A DNA stretch of 51,700 nucleotides, from contig JAUXYJ010000087.1 in the NCBI GenBank assembly GCA_030694465.1, positions 1-51,700 of the forward strand. Direction: 5' to 3'. This document shows, one piece after another, positions 41,701 through 49,841 of the stretch. The notes under the pieces are model-generated. The model did no database searches. It was not told the origin of the DNA and saw only the letters and a program-made list of their open reading frames with translations. A program made the position numbers and the translations under genes. The first letter of the stretch is position 1, and every line of letters begins with the position of its first letter. This stretch comes from Deltaproteobacteria bacterium (lineage in GTDB: Bacteria; Myxococcota_A; Polyangia; Polyangiales; Ga0077539).

Positions 41701-41973
41701 CACCGCGATGCTCTCGTCGCTCACGTGCAACCACTGCGCTGCCCCCGGAAGCGCGCGCAGGGTATAGAGCGCTTGGCGGAGGCTCTGCGCTCGCCCTCTG
41801 GGCCAAAACGTGGCGAGCAGCGTTGCGCGGCTCACAGGCCTCTCGTCGAGGGCGATCCGCGTGAGCAACAGGGCCTGCTGCTGACGGAGCGCGAGGGGCT
41901 CGTCCTCCCAGTGTGCGCTCCACTGCCCAAAGAACCGCAGAGAGAGCCGAGTTGTTGGCGCAGGATCAGTCAT
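38704..41973 (-). CDS. SARP-like regulator with BTAD and AAA ATPase domains
   Basis: This 1089-residue protein has an N-terminal winged-helix-like segment (about 10-95, with SLRQALYTLRALPG) and a BTAD-type helical domain (about 100-240). An AAA_16/STAND-like ATPase follows, with Walker A GEPGIGKS (289-296), and then a long TPR-rich C-terminus. Large SARP/AfsR-type regulators share this plan. There is no C-terminal LuxR HTH, so DNA binding would rely on the N-domain. It is followed 33 bp later by the L,D-transpeptidase gene, which suggests control of wall remodelling. The ATG at 41973 is the only plausible start. Confidence 0.82.
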   Translation of the reverse strand: MTDPAPTTRLSLRFFGQWSAHWEDEPLALRQQQALLLTRIALDERPVSRATLLATFWPRGRAQSLRQALYTLRALPGAAQWLHVSDESIAVIASSDYQQFYTAFALGDFDTALAQVSEGFAVDTASASQEFLCWLDEVRDRLRVQVRMARLSAARARIAREDFFGALAAVDPGLAEDALDEPLAREGMRACAAMGQAREALDRYERFRQALLRELGAEPCEETDLLANSLAKHLRAAPDSVAPWPASLALSAASSTALPSRDVPLVGRESPLRALSEARAQGRSVLLMGEPGIGKSHILRALLADAPAEPQAWAAHEIERGHAFASARRWLGPNHQDAFEVPVRDAAAVVRSTLHTAQLRAAVSTALHPHCSAHRLLTLDDLHNVDELSALALLDTLARPDVSIVLTARTDALSHAVRAEITALSQAQRLTVLSLERLDVHAVATLAAHYLPQDDPALHQALVAQTGRLPLLVTLACQDLAQRGPDAQVRPPSVARWVAQRLARLPLTAQRCAQWLSIVEVAEDSVLLDVLQISSAELEQSLALLESEQLVRGRALDYPLLREAVRETVSLSVRNGWHRAAAAHFEAQQAHERAAEHWVQCEQPARAVRGLLDRADRALAVFATDEAREALDRASAHVRDNEDRLRYFAGREALAACETDVAARERSLSEFADEARSQQHEHAMIEASLRRLAFLREQSRYEESVELAAAVISECERADLDAPRLRALSERSMSALRLGQMDAAHADFVRLSQCSDPVAQSTGLYGLGAVHGYRLELNEARTLHEAVLTMARARRDLGLIARALNGLAATAERAGQRRLAATRFTEAASLAQSVRAYETVRLATLNAAMASAQCGQLGASLGLLARSAALGPSEGRAAALEAQIYGEVLLELGMFAQARVHFAQSAAVAHAIGEARRVAHATLNAAFGRERFEDCVAEVEAVLRDPAMTSDVALLTLAELALVAPTKAQALAILARVKPVSGPVAELIVALAALRAGGAADPSLEATLERTESGFVVLGWSLLAARTEGARARAARKTFETVFAGASEGLTEAQSRRWRAWIVLRSSRTLQAPWRDRQIPAKRAGKDVA

Positions 41974-42148
41974 AGATCATCGGCGAGGACGACAGAGGGT
42001 GCGTGAGGTTGCGTTCTCTTCGCGCTGTGGGAGTGAGACCTGTCGGGGCCCCGCGACCAAACCCATAGGACTTATAGCCAAGAACGCGCCGCGCCCAAGC
42101 GCAATTGTCACCACGTGGCGTCCCGCAAAGCTGTCGTACCGTGTCGTG

Positions 42149-43138
42149 ATGTTGTGGACCCACGCGCTGATGCTCTCGTCGGTGATCCCGTCGCTGCTGT
42201 TGCTCACGTATTTTTACCGGCGAGACACCTTTCCTGAGCCGTGGGACGTGCTGGTCAAGACCTTTGTTCTTGGGGTCCTCTCGGTGATCCCCGTGCTGAT
42301 GGTGGCGCTGCCAGCAAGCGCGCTGATCAAGGACACCAGCGATTCGATTGTTCATGGTTTTTTGCAAGCATTTCTCACAGCCGCCGCGCCCGAAGAGTTC
42401 TTTAAGCTCATGGTGGTTTGGTTTTATTGCGCGAGGCACAAGGCCTTCGATGAGCCCATGGACGGCGTCGTGTATGGGGTGGTCGCGTCGCTCGGTTTCG
42501 CCACCCTCGAGAACGTCTTGTACGTCTCGACCGGGGGCCTCGGCGTGGCGCTCCTGCGGGCCCTCTTAGCGGTCCCTGGACACGCGTTTATGGGCGCCGT
42601 CATGGGCTATTTTGTTGGTCAAGCCAGAGCTCGCCCAGACGAACGCACAAAGCTCTTGCTGCTCGCGTACGTGGTGCCAGTGATTCTTCATGGGCTGTAT
42701 GACTTTCCACTCTTGGCGCTCAAGCCCGTACGCGAGGGCGAACCGGTCAACCCGCTCGCAGCGTGGCTGTTGCCCATCACGTTGGGGACGTTTGTGTTCG
42801 AGTGGATTTGGACCGTGCGGATCGTGCGACGCCTGCGCACTGCGCAACGTGCCATTTCCAACCCCAGCGCGATCGCACCACAGCGCGAGCCCTCTGCCCA
42901 TCTGACCGCGCCGCCCACGGCGCAGCAGCCTGTCGTCGGAGCGATCCTGGTCGCGGTCGGCGTGATCGCCAGCAGCCTAGGAGGGCTCTCGACGCTGTTC
43001 TGGGTCCTCGCCCTTGTCACACACACCACGCTCTCATTCGTCGAGTGGCTCACAGTGATGTGCCTGTTCGGGGTGCTCCCTCTTGGGCTCGGTCTCGTGA
43101 GCTTTTTTGCCGGTGTGCGCAGGCTCAACGGGCGCTAG
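42149..43138 (+). CDS. PrsW family intramembrane metalloprotease
   Basis: This 329-residue multi-pass protein has the PrsW/CPBP-like catalytic motifs. Glu82-Glu83 lie in APEEFFKL, GVVYGVVASLGFATLENVLY includes Glu121-Asn122, His145 lies in PGHAFMGAVMGY, and ILHGLYDF supplies a later His and Asp. PrsW cleaves anti-sigma factors within the membrane in Bacillus; no anti-sigma gene is adjacent here, so the substrate is unknown. After about 240 residues a Pro-rich cytoplasmic linker precedes two more transmembrane helices. ATG 42149 is favoured, as upstream residues are not hydrophobic and look non-coding. Confidence 0.88.
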   Translation: MLWTHALMLSSVIPSLLLLTYFYRRDTFPEPWDVLVKTFVLGVLSVIPVLMVALPASALIKDTSDSIVHGFLQAFLTAAAPEEFFKLMVVWFYCARHKAFDEPMDGVVYGVVASLGFATLENVLYVSTGGLGVALLRALLAVPGHAFMGAVMGYFVGQARARPDERTKLLLLAYVVPVILHGLYDFPLLALKPVREGEPVNPLAAWLLPITLGTFVFEWIWTVRIVRRLRTAQRAISNPSAIAPQREPSAHLTAPPTAQQPVVGAILVAVGVIASSLGGLSTLFWVLALVTHTTLSFVEWLTVMCLFGVLPLGLGLVSFFAGVRRLNGR

Positions 43139-43214
43139 CGACGCGCTCGGGAGACCGATCGACGCGCTCGCGAGCTCATTTTTGGCAAAAGACCTGCAAA
43201 TGAGCGGGGGTGCC

Positions 43215-43246
43215 ACCCGATCGGAGCGTGGGTCGCCCGGTCGGGT
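43215..43246 (+). terminator. Candidate terminator hairpin after the PrsW gene
   Basis: ACCCGATCGG (43215-43224) pairs with CCGGTCGGGT (43237-43246), a 10-bp stem with one G-U pair and a 12-nt loop. The G-U pair suits plus-strand RNA, not the minus strand (where it becomes A-C). It lies 76 bp after the stop, and a weaker 8-bp hairpin (43174-43205) precedes it. There is no strong U-tract. Confidence 0.35.
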
Positions 43247-43385
43247 CTCTAGCGAGTGACCATGGTCAGCGTCTTTTCGAGGGTTGTGCGCGTGGTCATC
43301 GCGGCAGGGCGCAAGACCGTTGGGGCTGGGCACTACCGCAGCGAGTTTCATCTGCGCTCGCGACCCCCCTGATGGAGGCGAGCGG

Positions 43386-43462
43386 TGGCGCGCAATGCAG
43401 GAGTCGAACCTGCGACCTTCGGCTTCGGAAACCGATGCTCTATCCAGCTGAGCTAATTGCGC
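43386..43462 (-). tRNA. tRNA-Arg (anticodon CCG)
   Basis: The minus strand folds into a complete cloverleaf. The acceptor stem is GCGCAAT/ATTGCGC, the D-stem GCTC/GAGC, and the anticodon stem TCGGT/GCCGA with loop TTCCGAA, giving anticodon CCG (reads CGG, Arg). The T-stem is GCAGG/CCTGC with loop TTCGACT. The discriminator is G and the 3' CCA is encoded (43386-43388). It follows the TPR gene (stop at 43531) on the same strand. Confidence 0.95.
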
Positions 43463-43530
43463 ATCTTCGTGTGTGTGTACACCGCGAAGGGAGCGGACAG
43501 TACGTGCTCTGCGAGCCCCACGCAAGGCTC

Positions 43531-44613
43531 TCATCGCGCAGGGCGAGAGGTGCGGGCGGAGGGCGGCGCGGTCGACGTGGCCAACGTGCGCTCGACCGCC
43601 GCGATGTGGGGCGCGATGCGCTCGATCCACGGGGCCTGGGGGCCACCCTCTTGGGCATAACTTCGCCACGCAGCCAGCGCAGCGAGCAGCGGTTGGTTGG
43701 ACCCCTGCGCCCTCGCCTGGGCCTCGCGCCCCACCGCCAAATAATAATACCGTTCGTACGGCGGAACATAAAACACCCCCTCCCCGGTGATGTCTTCGAG
43801 CTGCGCGTCGATGGCCACGGCCCGATCCGCCGCCGCCCGCGCATCCGCGTCGTGCCCCACGCGATCGTGCGCGACCGCGAGCCCCCACCACGCGGTGGCC
43901 CGCTGCGGCAAGAGCCTCGCGCACTCTTCGTAGCGCAAGAGCGACGCGTCGACGTCACGAAGGTACATCGCGATCTCGGCCAAATTGCAGAGCGCTACGC
44001 CACGGCCTGGCGCGACCGGGTGCCTCACGAGCTCTTCGTACGCGGCCCGCGCTTCGGCGTTGCGCTCAAGCCTCGTCAGCACCACGCCGAGGGCAAAGAG
44101 CGCATCGGTTCGGCGCTCAATGTCCTCGCGGTCTAAGCGCTCAAGGGCCTCACGGTACGCGCTCACGACGCTCTCCAAAGGCGCAGCGAGCTGGTCCATC
44201 GCCCGCGCTCTCACAAAGCTCGCGACCGCGTGCGAAGGGACCAAAGACAGCGCTTGCTCGGCCAGCAAGAGCGCTTGGCGCAAGAGCTGATCGCGCCGCA
44301 GCCGAAGCTCGATCATTCGCAGCGAGGCCAAGCTCGCCGAGCCCCGAAGGCTGCCCGCCAGGGCCTGCAACTGAGCATCCGTGGGGAGCAATGCCAGGCT
44401 CGCTTCGGCCTGCGCAGACATTCGATTGGCCTGCGAATCATCCGGCGAAATCGCGTTGAGCCAGCGCTCTTCGCGCAGCGGGCTGTCCCGCGCTCCGGCG
44501 CTCTGTCGGCTCGCCGTGAGCTCGCGGGTCACCCGCAGCCGCTGGGCCTCGGCGGGCGAGCCGATCAGCGCTCCTGCGAGCACCACGCAGGCCACCAAGC
44601 GCTCAATCGACAT
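43531..44613 (-). CDS. Secreted TPR-repeat protein
   Basis: This 360-residue protein has a signal peptide (MSIERLVACVVLAGALIGSPAEAQ) and several tetratricopeptide-type helical repeats (for example ALFALGVVLTRLERNAEARAAYEEL and WWGLAVAHDRVGHDADARAAADRAV). It is probably a periplasmic adaptor for protein contacts. Its ATG at 44613 lies inside the end of the upstream gene (11-bp overlap), so the two are coupled. The partner is unknown. The tRNA-Arg gene follows downstream. Confidence 0.75.
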   Translation of the reverse strand: MSIERLVACVVLAGALIGSPAEAQRLRVTRELTASRQSAGARDSPLREERWLNAISPDDSQANRMSAQAEASLALLPTDAQLQALAGSLRGSASLASLRMIELRLRRDQLLRQALLLAEQALSLVPSHAVASFVRARAMDQLAAPLESVVSAYREALERLDREDIERRTDALFALGVVLTRLERNAEARAAYEELVRHPVAPGRGVALCNLAEIAMYLRDVDASLLRYEECARLLPQRATAWWGLAVAHDRVGHDADARAAADRAVAIDAQLEDITGEGVFYVPPYERYYYLAVGREAQARAQGSNQPLLAALAAWRSYAQEGGPQAPWIERIAPHIAAVERTLATSTAPPSARTSRPAR

Positions 44614-45610
44614 CGTCAAAGATCTCTCCTCCGTGCAGCGCGCGCAACACGGGCGCTGGGGCCTCGACCGTGCGTGGCGCGCTCGCTGCACGGGCCCGCG
44701 CGGTCACCACAGTCTCGCGGATCGCAGCGGGAAGCGCGCGGTCTGCGAGCGCGAGGTCGAGCGCCTCGGTCGCCCGCGCCGCCTCTGCGCTAAGAGACAG
44801 CGCGACCGCGGCGCTCGCGCGAACCAGCGAGAGAGACAGCGTCCCGCGTGATGGCTGTGCGGCCGCTTGGGACGCGGGCAACAGCGCTCCGGAGCGAGCC
44901 ATTCGCTGAGCTTGCTCGACACGCCCCGCGACCACGAGCGCGAACACCATCGTGCTGCGGAGCGCCGGCGTAGGGCTGAGCAGCGTCGCCTCACGCAACA
45001 GCGCCAGGGCGTCGTCGGCTCCTTCGGCTCCGCGCATGAGGGACCACCGCGCGATCTCGACGCTGGCCTCGATGCGCATCCCGAGCGGCCCCGAGAGCCG
45101 TGGGAGCGCAGCGCGACCACGAGTCACAGCATCTACATAGCGGCCCCGCGCGGCGTGCAAGAACGCCTCGGTGAGCATCACGTCGGGGTCTAACAGCGTC
45201 GTGGGGTCGAGCTGACGGGCGCGATCCAGCGAGCGCTGCGAGTCATCAAGGCGATGCAACAACCGCAAGACCACGGCGCGCGCGGCATACACACTGGCGT
45301 CTTGGTCACTGAGCTGCACGCGTCGATCGAGCAGCAGCAGCGCGCGCTGAGCCGCCCGCGGGGTGCTTGAGTCAAGCGAGAGCGTGCAAGTCCAGCCTCC
45401 GTTGGGCCACCGCAGCGCGCTGAGCGGGTCAGACTGCCCCGTGACCGCTTGCACGGGCCACCGAACGCCCCTCGCGCCCTGCCCCCACGCCGGGAGCGAG
45501 CACAGCGTGACGGCGCCCAGCAAGGCCACGCGCGAGCACACGCTGTGAGCGCGCACCGGGCGAGACGTTGGACGCGACGACTCAAAATTGCGACTCACGA
45601 CGGCGAGCAT
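44603..45610 (-). CDS. Secreted protein with TPR-like helical repeats
   Basis: This 335-residue protein has an N-terminal hydrophobic stretch after a basic lead (AHSVCSRVALLGAVTLCSLPAWGQ), consistent with a Sec signal. Helical repeats of TPR-like character follow (AVVLRLLHRLDDSQRSLDRAR, VMLTEAFLHAARGRYVDAVTRG). It overlaps the next gene by 11 bp and presumably forms a complex or a sequential pathway with it. The ATG at 45610 was preferred to a TTG at 45619. No catalytic motif is seen. Confidence 0.68.
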   Translation of the reverse strand: MLAVVSRNFESSRPTSRPVRAHSVCSRVALLGAVTLCSLPAWGQGARGVRWPVQAVTGQSDPLSALRWPNGGWTCTLSLDSSTPRAAQRALLLLDRRVQLSDQDASVYAARAVVLRLLHRLDDSQRSLDRARQLDPTTLLDPDVMLTEAFLHAARGRYVDAVTRGRAALPRLSGPLGMRIEASVEIARWSLMRGAEGADDALALLREATLLSPTPALRSTMVFALVVAGRVEQAQRMARSGALLPASQAAAQPSRGTLSLSLVRASAAVALSLSAEAARATEALDLALADRALPAAIRETVVTARARAASAPRTVEAPAPVLRALHGGEIFDDVD

Positions 45611-45660
45611 AGCGCGCAACGACAGCCGGTGTTTTGTGATCCTTCAATGCACCGCGAGAG

Positions 45661-46392
45661 CTATCGGCAGGGACGATAGATCTGCGCGTCGGGATCAAAA
45701 TATTGGAGCTGTCCTGGCGCGCATCGCGCACCGCGCGAGGGGGACTGCGAGGGGCGTCGTGAGCGCAGGCGCTGGGCGCTGGGGGCCCGTCCATCGGCCG
45801 GGCAAGGTCGATAGATCAGCGTCTCGGTTTCGAGGTAGGACACCGCGCCGGAACCACAGACGCGCCCTCCGAAGTTCGGGGCTCGCGACGTGGATCGTGA
45901 GGAGTTTTGCTCGCCGGCTCCGAAGTTGGTGCAGTTGCGATAGATCTGCGTCCCAGGGTCATAGTACTGGAGCTGTCCGGGCTGACAGCGATGCGAGCTG
46001 CTGGACGGAGGGGGCTCGGGCGAGGCTGTCGAGACTGGCTGAGAGATGGGCGCCGCGGGAGGCTGCGGCGCCGAAGGAAGCGCGGCTGGGCACGAGCGAA
46101 AGATCAGCGACGAGGGGTCCCAGTACTGGGTCTGCGAGGGCTCGCACGGCGCAGGAGCGCGGGTGCTTGGGTTGCCCTGCGCCTCGCCCTCTTCGTCCGT
46201 AGGGTCCGTGGGGTCCGTGGGGTCCGTGATGCGCAGGTGTGGGAGCTCGATCATGGGCGTCCCGAAGCTAACCTGCGCCACCGGGCCTTGGGCGGACTGC
46301 GTCTGCGCCCAGCCTGGGGTGGGCATCGTGCTCAGCGCGAGCGCGAACGCGAAGGACACGGCGAGTGAGAAGTGGACACCGTCGCTCAGCAC
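45661..46392 (-). CDS. Secreted protein with four C-x17-C QYYDP repeats
   Basis: This protein of about 243 residues has a signal peptide (HFSLAVSFAFALALSTMPTPGWAQ) and four copies of a fixed 19-residue motif, C-x17-C. A typical copy is CQPGQLQYYDPGTQIYRNC; the third copy is the most divergent (CGSGAVSYLETETLIYRPC). Pro/Ser-rich linkers separate them. Constant spacing suggests one disulfide per repeat, making small loops on the cell surface. The start is uncertain: the GTG at 46392 suits the signal peptide, while the open frame continues to 46557 and would touch the dnaX start. It is divergent from dnaX. No family is recognised. Confidence 0.6.
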   Translation of the reverse strand: MLSDGVHFSLAVSFAFALALSTMPTPGWAQTQSAQGPVAQVSFGTPMIELPHLRITDPTDPTDPTDEEGEAQGNPSTRAPAPCEPSQTQYWDPSSLIFRSCPAALPSAPQPPAAPISQPVSTASPEPPPSSSSHRCQPGQLQYYDPGTQIYRNCTNFGAGEQNSSRSTSRAPNFGGRVCGSGAVSYLETETLIYRPCPADGRAPSAQRLRSRRPSQSPSRGARCAPGQLQYFDPDAQIYRPCR

Positions 46393-46555
46393 AACCCAAG
46401 AGATCACACAGTTGGACCGTTGGTACAAGGGATGCTTGCAAAAACACTGTGATTGGGATGATCCAGTCACGAGCGGCTGCTGCGGACGGGACGTCGCTTT
46501 CGTTAGAGAATGGACAGTGAAGCACCAAGGGTGGGATAGCCTTGCGTCGAGGTCC

Positions 46556-48646
46556 ATGAGCTACCTAGTGCTCGCGCGCAAATGGCGCCCGCAGACGTTT
46601 GCAGAGCTGGTCGGTCAAGAGCACGTAGCGCAGACGCTGTGCAACGCGTTTGCGCAGGACCGTGTGGCACACGCGTTTTTGTTTACAGGGCCCCGCGGCG
46701 TGGGAAAAACCACGATCGCGCGAATTTTGGCGCGCGCACTGAACTGCCTCACGCGCGACCGCCCCTCGGCGGAGCCCTGCGGGACCTGCTCGGCCTGTGA
46801 CGAGATCGCGCGCTCGGCCGATGTGGACGTGCGCGAGATCGACGGCGCGACGTGGACACAGGTCGAAAAGATCCGCGAGCTGCAAGAGACCTTGCCGTAT
46901 GTTCCCGCACGAGATCGCTACAAAGTCGTGATCATCGACGAGGTGCACATGCTCTCGAAGAACGCGTTTAACGCGCTCTTAAAGACGCTCGAAGAGCCGC
47001 CCGAGCACGTCAAATTTATCTTCGCGACGACCGAGGTTCACAAGATCCCGACGACCATTTTGTCGCGGTGTCAGCGCTACGATTTTAAGCTCCTGCCCAC
47101 GCAAAAGATCAGGGATCACATTGGGCGGATCCTCGCGTCCGAGTCCATCACGTTTGACAGCGCCGCCGTCGCTCTGGTCGCGCGCGAAGCTGCGGGCTCG
47201 ATGCGAGACGCGCTCTCGCTGCTCGACCAAGTGATCGCGGGTTCGCATGGGGCGCTCGTAGGCACCGACGTCGCGCGGTTGCTCGGGGTCGCAGACCGCG
47301 CGGTGCTCTATCACCTCGCGCGTGCGGTGCTCCGCGGAGACGCCGCGGCCACGCTGACCATTGTGCAGCAGGTGACCGAGCAGGGATTTGATCTCCCTGC
47401 GTTTGCGCACGATTTTCTCTCTCTCTTGCGTGACCTCGTGGTGGCCAAGATCGTCCCAGACGCGGCCGGGTTGCTCGACCTCGCCGACGAAGAGCGCGAC
47501 GACGCGATGCAGATCGCCCAGGACTCTCACACGCAAGACCTCGAGCGCTTGTTTGCGGGCTGGCAGCGCACCGTCGAAGAGAGCGCGCGCGCCCGTGAGC
47601 CCCGCTGGGTGATCGAAATGTCGCTCATTCGCCTCGCGCATCGTCCGCCGCTGATGGCCACCGACGAGCTCTTGGCGCGGCTAAGCGAGCTCGAGCGCAG
47701 GCTCTCGTCAGGCAGCCCGCAGCCACCCCGCGGAGGAGGCTCGGGCGGAGCTCCACCGCCAAGGTCCTCGGGCTCGGGCGCAGGCAGCCCTGGCGGCGCG
47801 AGCGGCCCGTCCCAGCGCAGCGCTCCCCCGGCCACGACGGCGCACGCGGTGAGCACCGCGACCGCTGTGATGACCGCGCACTCTGCCAGCGAAAAACCTG
47901 CTGGACCGAGGCTCGAGATCGTCCGTGCGGCTCCCGAAACACATCCCACGCCCCCCGTCGCAGCGCCCCCCACCCCTCCCGTCGCAGCGCCCCCTGTGCG
48001 AAGCAACGCAGCCCCGGGACCGCGCTGGCTCGAAGAGACCCGGGTGCGAATTTCACAGGCCAACCAAGCCCAGGCCGCGGCGGACGCCCAGAGTGATTCA
48101 ACTGCAAATTCGCTCACAGAAGAAGAATCACACACCAGCTCGCTCAGCGCCGAGGCGCCCAGCCCCGCGGCTGCTCAGGCATCGCCCAACGCGACGCGCC
48201 CAATCGCCGAGGGCCGCGTGGACTGCAGCGAGGCGAGCGCGATGCTCGACCGCTGGGCCGAAGTGATCGCGGCGCTCGAGGGCCCAGGGGCGCCGTATCT
48301 CGAAGCGGGGGTCCCGCTCGAGGTGAGCGCGACGAAGCTGCGGATCGCGTTCGAGACCCAGACCTTCTTCGAGAAAAAAGCGGCGTCCGCGGACCTCCAG
48401 GCCAGCGCACGTGAGGCCGCCAAGCGGGTGTTTGCCTGCGACGAGGCCCCCGTCTTTGAGCTGGTGTCCGGGTCGATCCCCGAGGGCGCCCCGACGCTCG
48501 TACAGCGCCGCGAAGTCAAGCGCCAAGCCGAGCGCGAAGAGAAGCTCTTGGCAGCGCGAGATCACCCCTTGGTGCAACGGTTTTTGTCGATTTTGGGCGG
48601 TGATTTGCGCAAAATTGACCTCCCTGGCGACACGACTCTGAGCTAA
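46556..48646 (+). CDS. dnaX: DNA polymerase III subunit gamma/tau
   Basis: This 696-residue clamp-loader ATPase has Walker A GPRGVGKT (45-52), zinc-binding Cys64, Cys75, Cys78 and Cys81, DEVH (128-131) and the SRC motif (170-172). Domain III follows. A Pro/Gly/Ala-rich linker (about 390-550) leads to a C-terminal domain typical of tau. The conserved AASN-type segment after EID reads GATWTQVEKIREL, an unusual substitution. ATG 46556 (MSYLVLARKWRPQTF) is the family start. It leads the dnaX-ybaB-recR operon. Confidence 0.95.
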   Translation: MSYLVLARKWRPQTFAELVGQEHVAQTLCNAFAQDRVAHAFLFTGPRGVGKTTIARILARALNCLTRDRPSAEPCGTCSACDEIARSADVDVREIDGATWTQVEKIRELQETLPYVPARDRYKVVIIDEVHMLSKNAFNALLKTLEEPPEHVKFIFATTEVHKIPTTILSRCQRYDFKLLPTQKIRDHIGRILASESITFDSAAVALVAREAAGSMRDALSLLDQVIAGSHGALVGTDVARLLGVADRAVLYHLARAVLRGDAAATLTIVQQVTEQGFDLPAFAHDFLSLLRDLVVAKIVPDAAGLLDLADEERDDAMQIAQDSHTQDLERLFAGWQRTVEESARAREPRWVIEMSLIRLAHRPPLMATDELLARLSELERRLSSGSPQPPRGGGSGGAPPPRSSGSGAGSPGGASGPSQRSAPPATTAHAVSTATAVMTAHSASEKPAGPRLEIVRAAPETHPTPPVAAPPTPPVAAPPVRSNAAPGPRWLEETRVRISQANQAQAAADAQSDSTANSLTEEESHTSSLSAEAPSPAAAQASPNATRPIAEGRVDCSEASAMLDRWAEVIAALEGPGAPYLEAGVPLEVSATKLRIAFETQTFFEKKAASADLQASAREAAKRVFACDEAPVFELVSGSIPEGAPTLVQRREVKRQAEREEKLLAARDHPLVQRFLSILGGDLRKIDLPGDTTLS

Positions 48647-48708
48647 GCGCTAGGTGCCTGCGATCCACCGGTGCCAACACGACGTCAGTCGTGTAAGACT
48701 CAGACATC

Positions 48709-49029
48709 ATGCAGTTTCGTGGCGGAATGAACGAGCTCTTGCGACAGGCCAGCAGGGTCCAGCGCAAGATTGAAGAGACCAAGGCCGAGTACAAGCTCAA
48801 GATGTTTGAGGTCTCGGGCGCGAACGACAAGGTCAAGGTCGTCGTCAACGGCGCACGCGAGGTCGTGTCCATCGACGTAGACCCAGCGTTTATGCAGAGC
48901 GAAGATCGCTCGTTGGTCTTCGATGCCATCACCGCGACGATCAACGCGGGCCTCGCCAAAGCGGGCACCGAGCTCGACGCGTCGCTTGAGAAGCTCACGG
49001 GCGGGGCCAAAATCCCTGGGCTATACTAG
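48709..49029 (+). CDS. YbaB/EbfC family nucleoid-associated protein
   Basis: This 106-residue DNA-binding protein of the YbaB/EbfC family has an N-terminal helix (MNELLRQASRVQRKIEETKAEYK), the central sheet (VSGANDKVKVVVNGAREVVSIDVDP) and a C-terminal helix (ITATINAGLAKAG). Dimers bind DNA non-specifically. The position between dnaX (62-bp gap) and recR (66-bp gap) is the conserved bacterial arrangement, so identification is firm. Confidence 0.93.
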   Translation: MQFRGGMNELLRQASRVQRKIEETKAEYKLKMFEVSGANDKVKVVVNGAREVVSIDVDPAFMQSEDRSLVFDAITATINAGLAKAGTELDASLEKLTGGAKIPGLY

Positions 49030-49048
49030 GCTCGCATCGCGCGATCGG

Positions 49049-49064
49049 TCTGCAAATTCGCAGA
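49049..49064. promoter_or_regulatory. CTG-N8-CAG near-palindrome, copy 2
   Basis: TCTGCAAATTCGCAGA lies between ybaB and recR, 31 bp before the recR ATG. It differs from the site at 11711-11726 at two bases, and both carry the outer TCTG/CAGA with central AATT. It could be an operator giving recR separate control. Confidence 0.3.
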
Positions 49065-49095
49065 TGATTGTGCGCACGCTCAGGGACCAAGGGCC

Positions 49096-49698
49096 ATGAC
49101 CTCTTTTGACGACGACCCCATTGGCGCGACGGTGCGGCTGCTCTTAAAGCTCCCGGGCGTGGGCGAAAAATCCGCGCGTCGCATGGCCTACAGCCTCTTG
49201 GCGACGGGCCCGACCTTCGCGCAATCGCTGGGCGAAGCCCTCAGCACACTCCACGAGCGCGTGCGTCGCTGTGTGGACTGTGGGACCTACAGCGGACAAG
49301 ATCGCTGCACGATTTGCAGGGACGCGAGGCGTACGAGCGAGATCCTCTGTGTGGTCGCGCGCCCTTGGGACGCCGACGCGCTCGAGCGCGCAGGGAGCTT
49401 TCGTGGGCGCTATCACGTGCTGCACACGCTCTTGGACCCGTTGAGCGGGATGGGGCCCGAGGATTTTCCGATCGGACCGCTTGAGCAGCGCATCCGCGAA
49501 GAGCAGACGCGCGAGGTGATTTTGGCCACGCCACCCACGATTGAGGGAGAGGCCACCGCGCTGTTTCTCGCGGAATCACTGCGGCCCCTGGGGATCGAGA
49601 TCACGCGGCTGGCGAGCGGAGTTCCGCACGGCGGTGACCTTGAGTACATCGACCCGATCACCCTCGGTCGCGCGCTGGACGGCCGACGCGGTTTGTAG
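49096..49698 (+). CDS. recR: Recombination protein RecR
   Basis: This 200-residue RecR has an HhH segment (LLKLPGVGEKSARRMAYSLL) and a four-Cys zinc finger (CVDCGTYSGQDRCTIC). Its TOPRIM domain contains EILCVVARPWDADALE and a TLLDPLSGMGPEDF segment. It acts with RecF/RecO to load RecA at gaps. Length and position after ybaB are standard. Confidence 0.95.
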   Translation: MTSFDDDPIGATVRLLLKLPGVGEKSARRMAYSLLATGPTFAQSLGEALSTLHERVRRCVDCGTYSGQDRCTICRDARRTSEILCVVARPWDADALERAGSFRGRYHVLHTLLDPLSGMGPEDFPIGPLEQRIREEQTREVILATPPTIEGEATALFLAESLRPLGIEITRLASGVPHGGDLEYIDPITLGRALDGRRGL

Positions 49699-49841
49699 CT
49701 TCACGAACTTTCGTTGTTGTTTCGTGGCCATGCGAGCGCACACGACGGTATGCTCGTGGGGCTTCACGCTCGCGAGGGATGCAGTGTTGGCCTGCGCCAA
49801 GACCATCTCTCAATTACTGAGCGCAATGGGAGAGCGTGCCG

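Noticed and set aside
43034..43924. Minus-strand open frame spanning the tRNA-Arg
   Set aside because: It crosses the tRNA and two other genes in non-coding composition.
46393..46555. SRP RNA (ffs) upstream of dnaX
   Set aside because: This common location was checked, but no SRP core sequence was seen.
48374..48380. AAAAAAG run in dnaX as a gamma/tau frameshift site
   Set aside because: The reading frame is GAG AAA AAA GCG, not the A AAA AAG heptamer phase, and it lies too near the 3' end to yield gamma.
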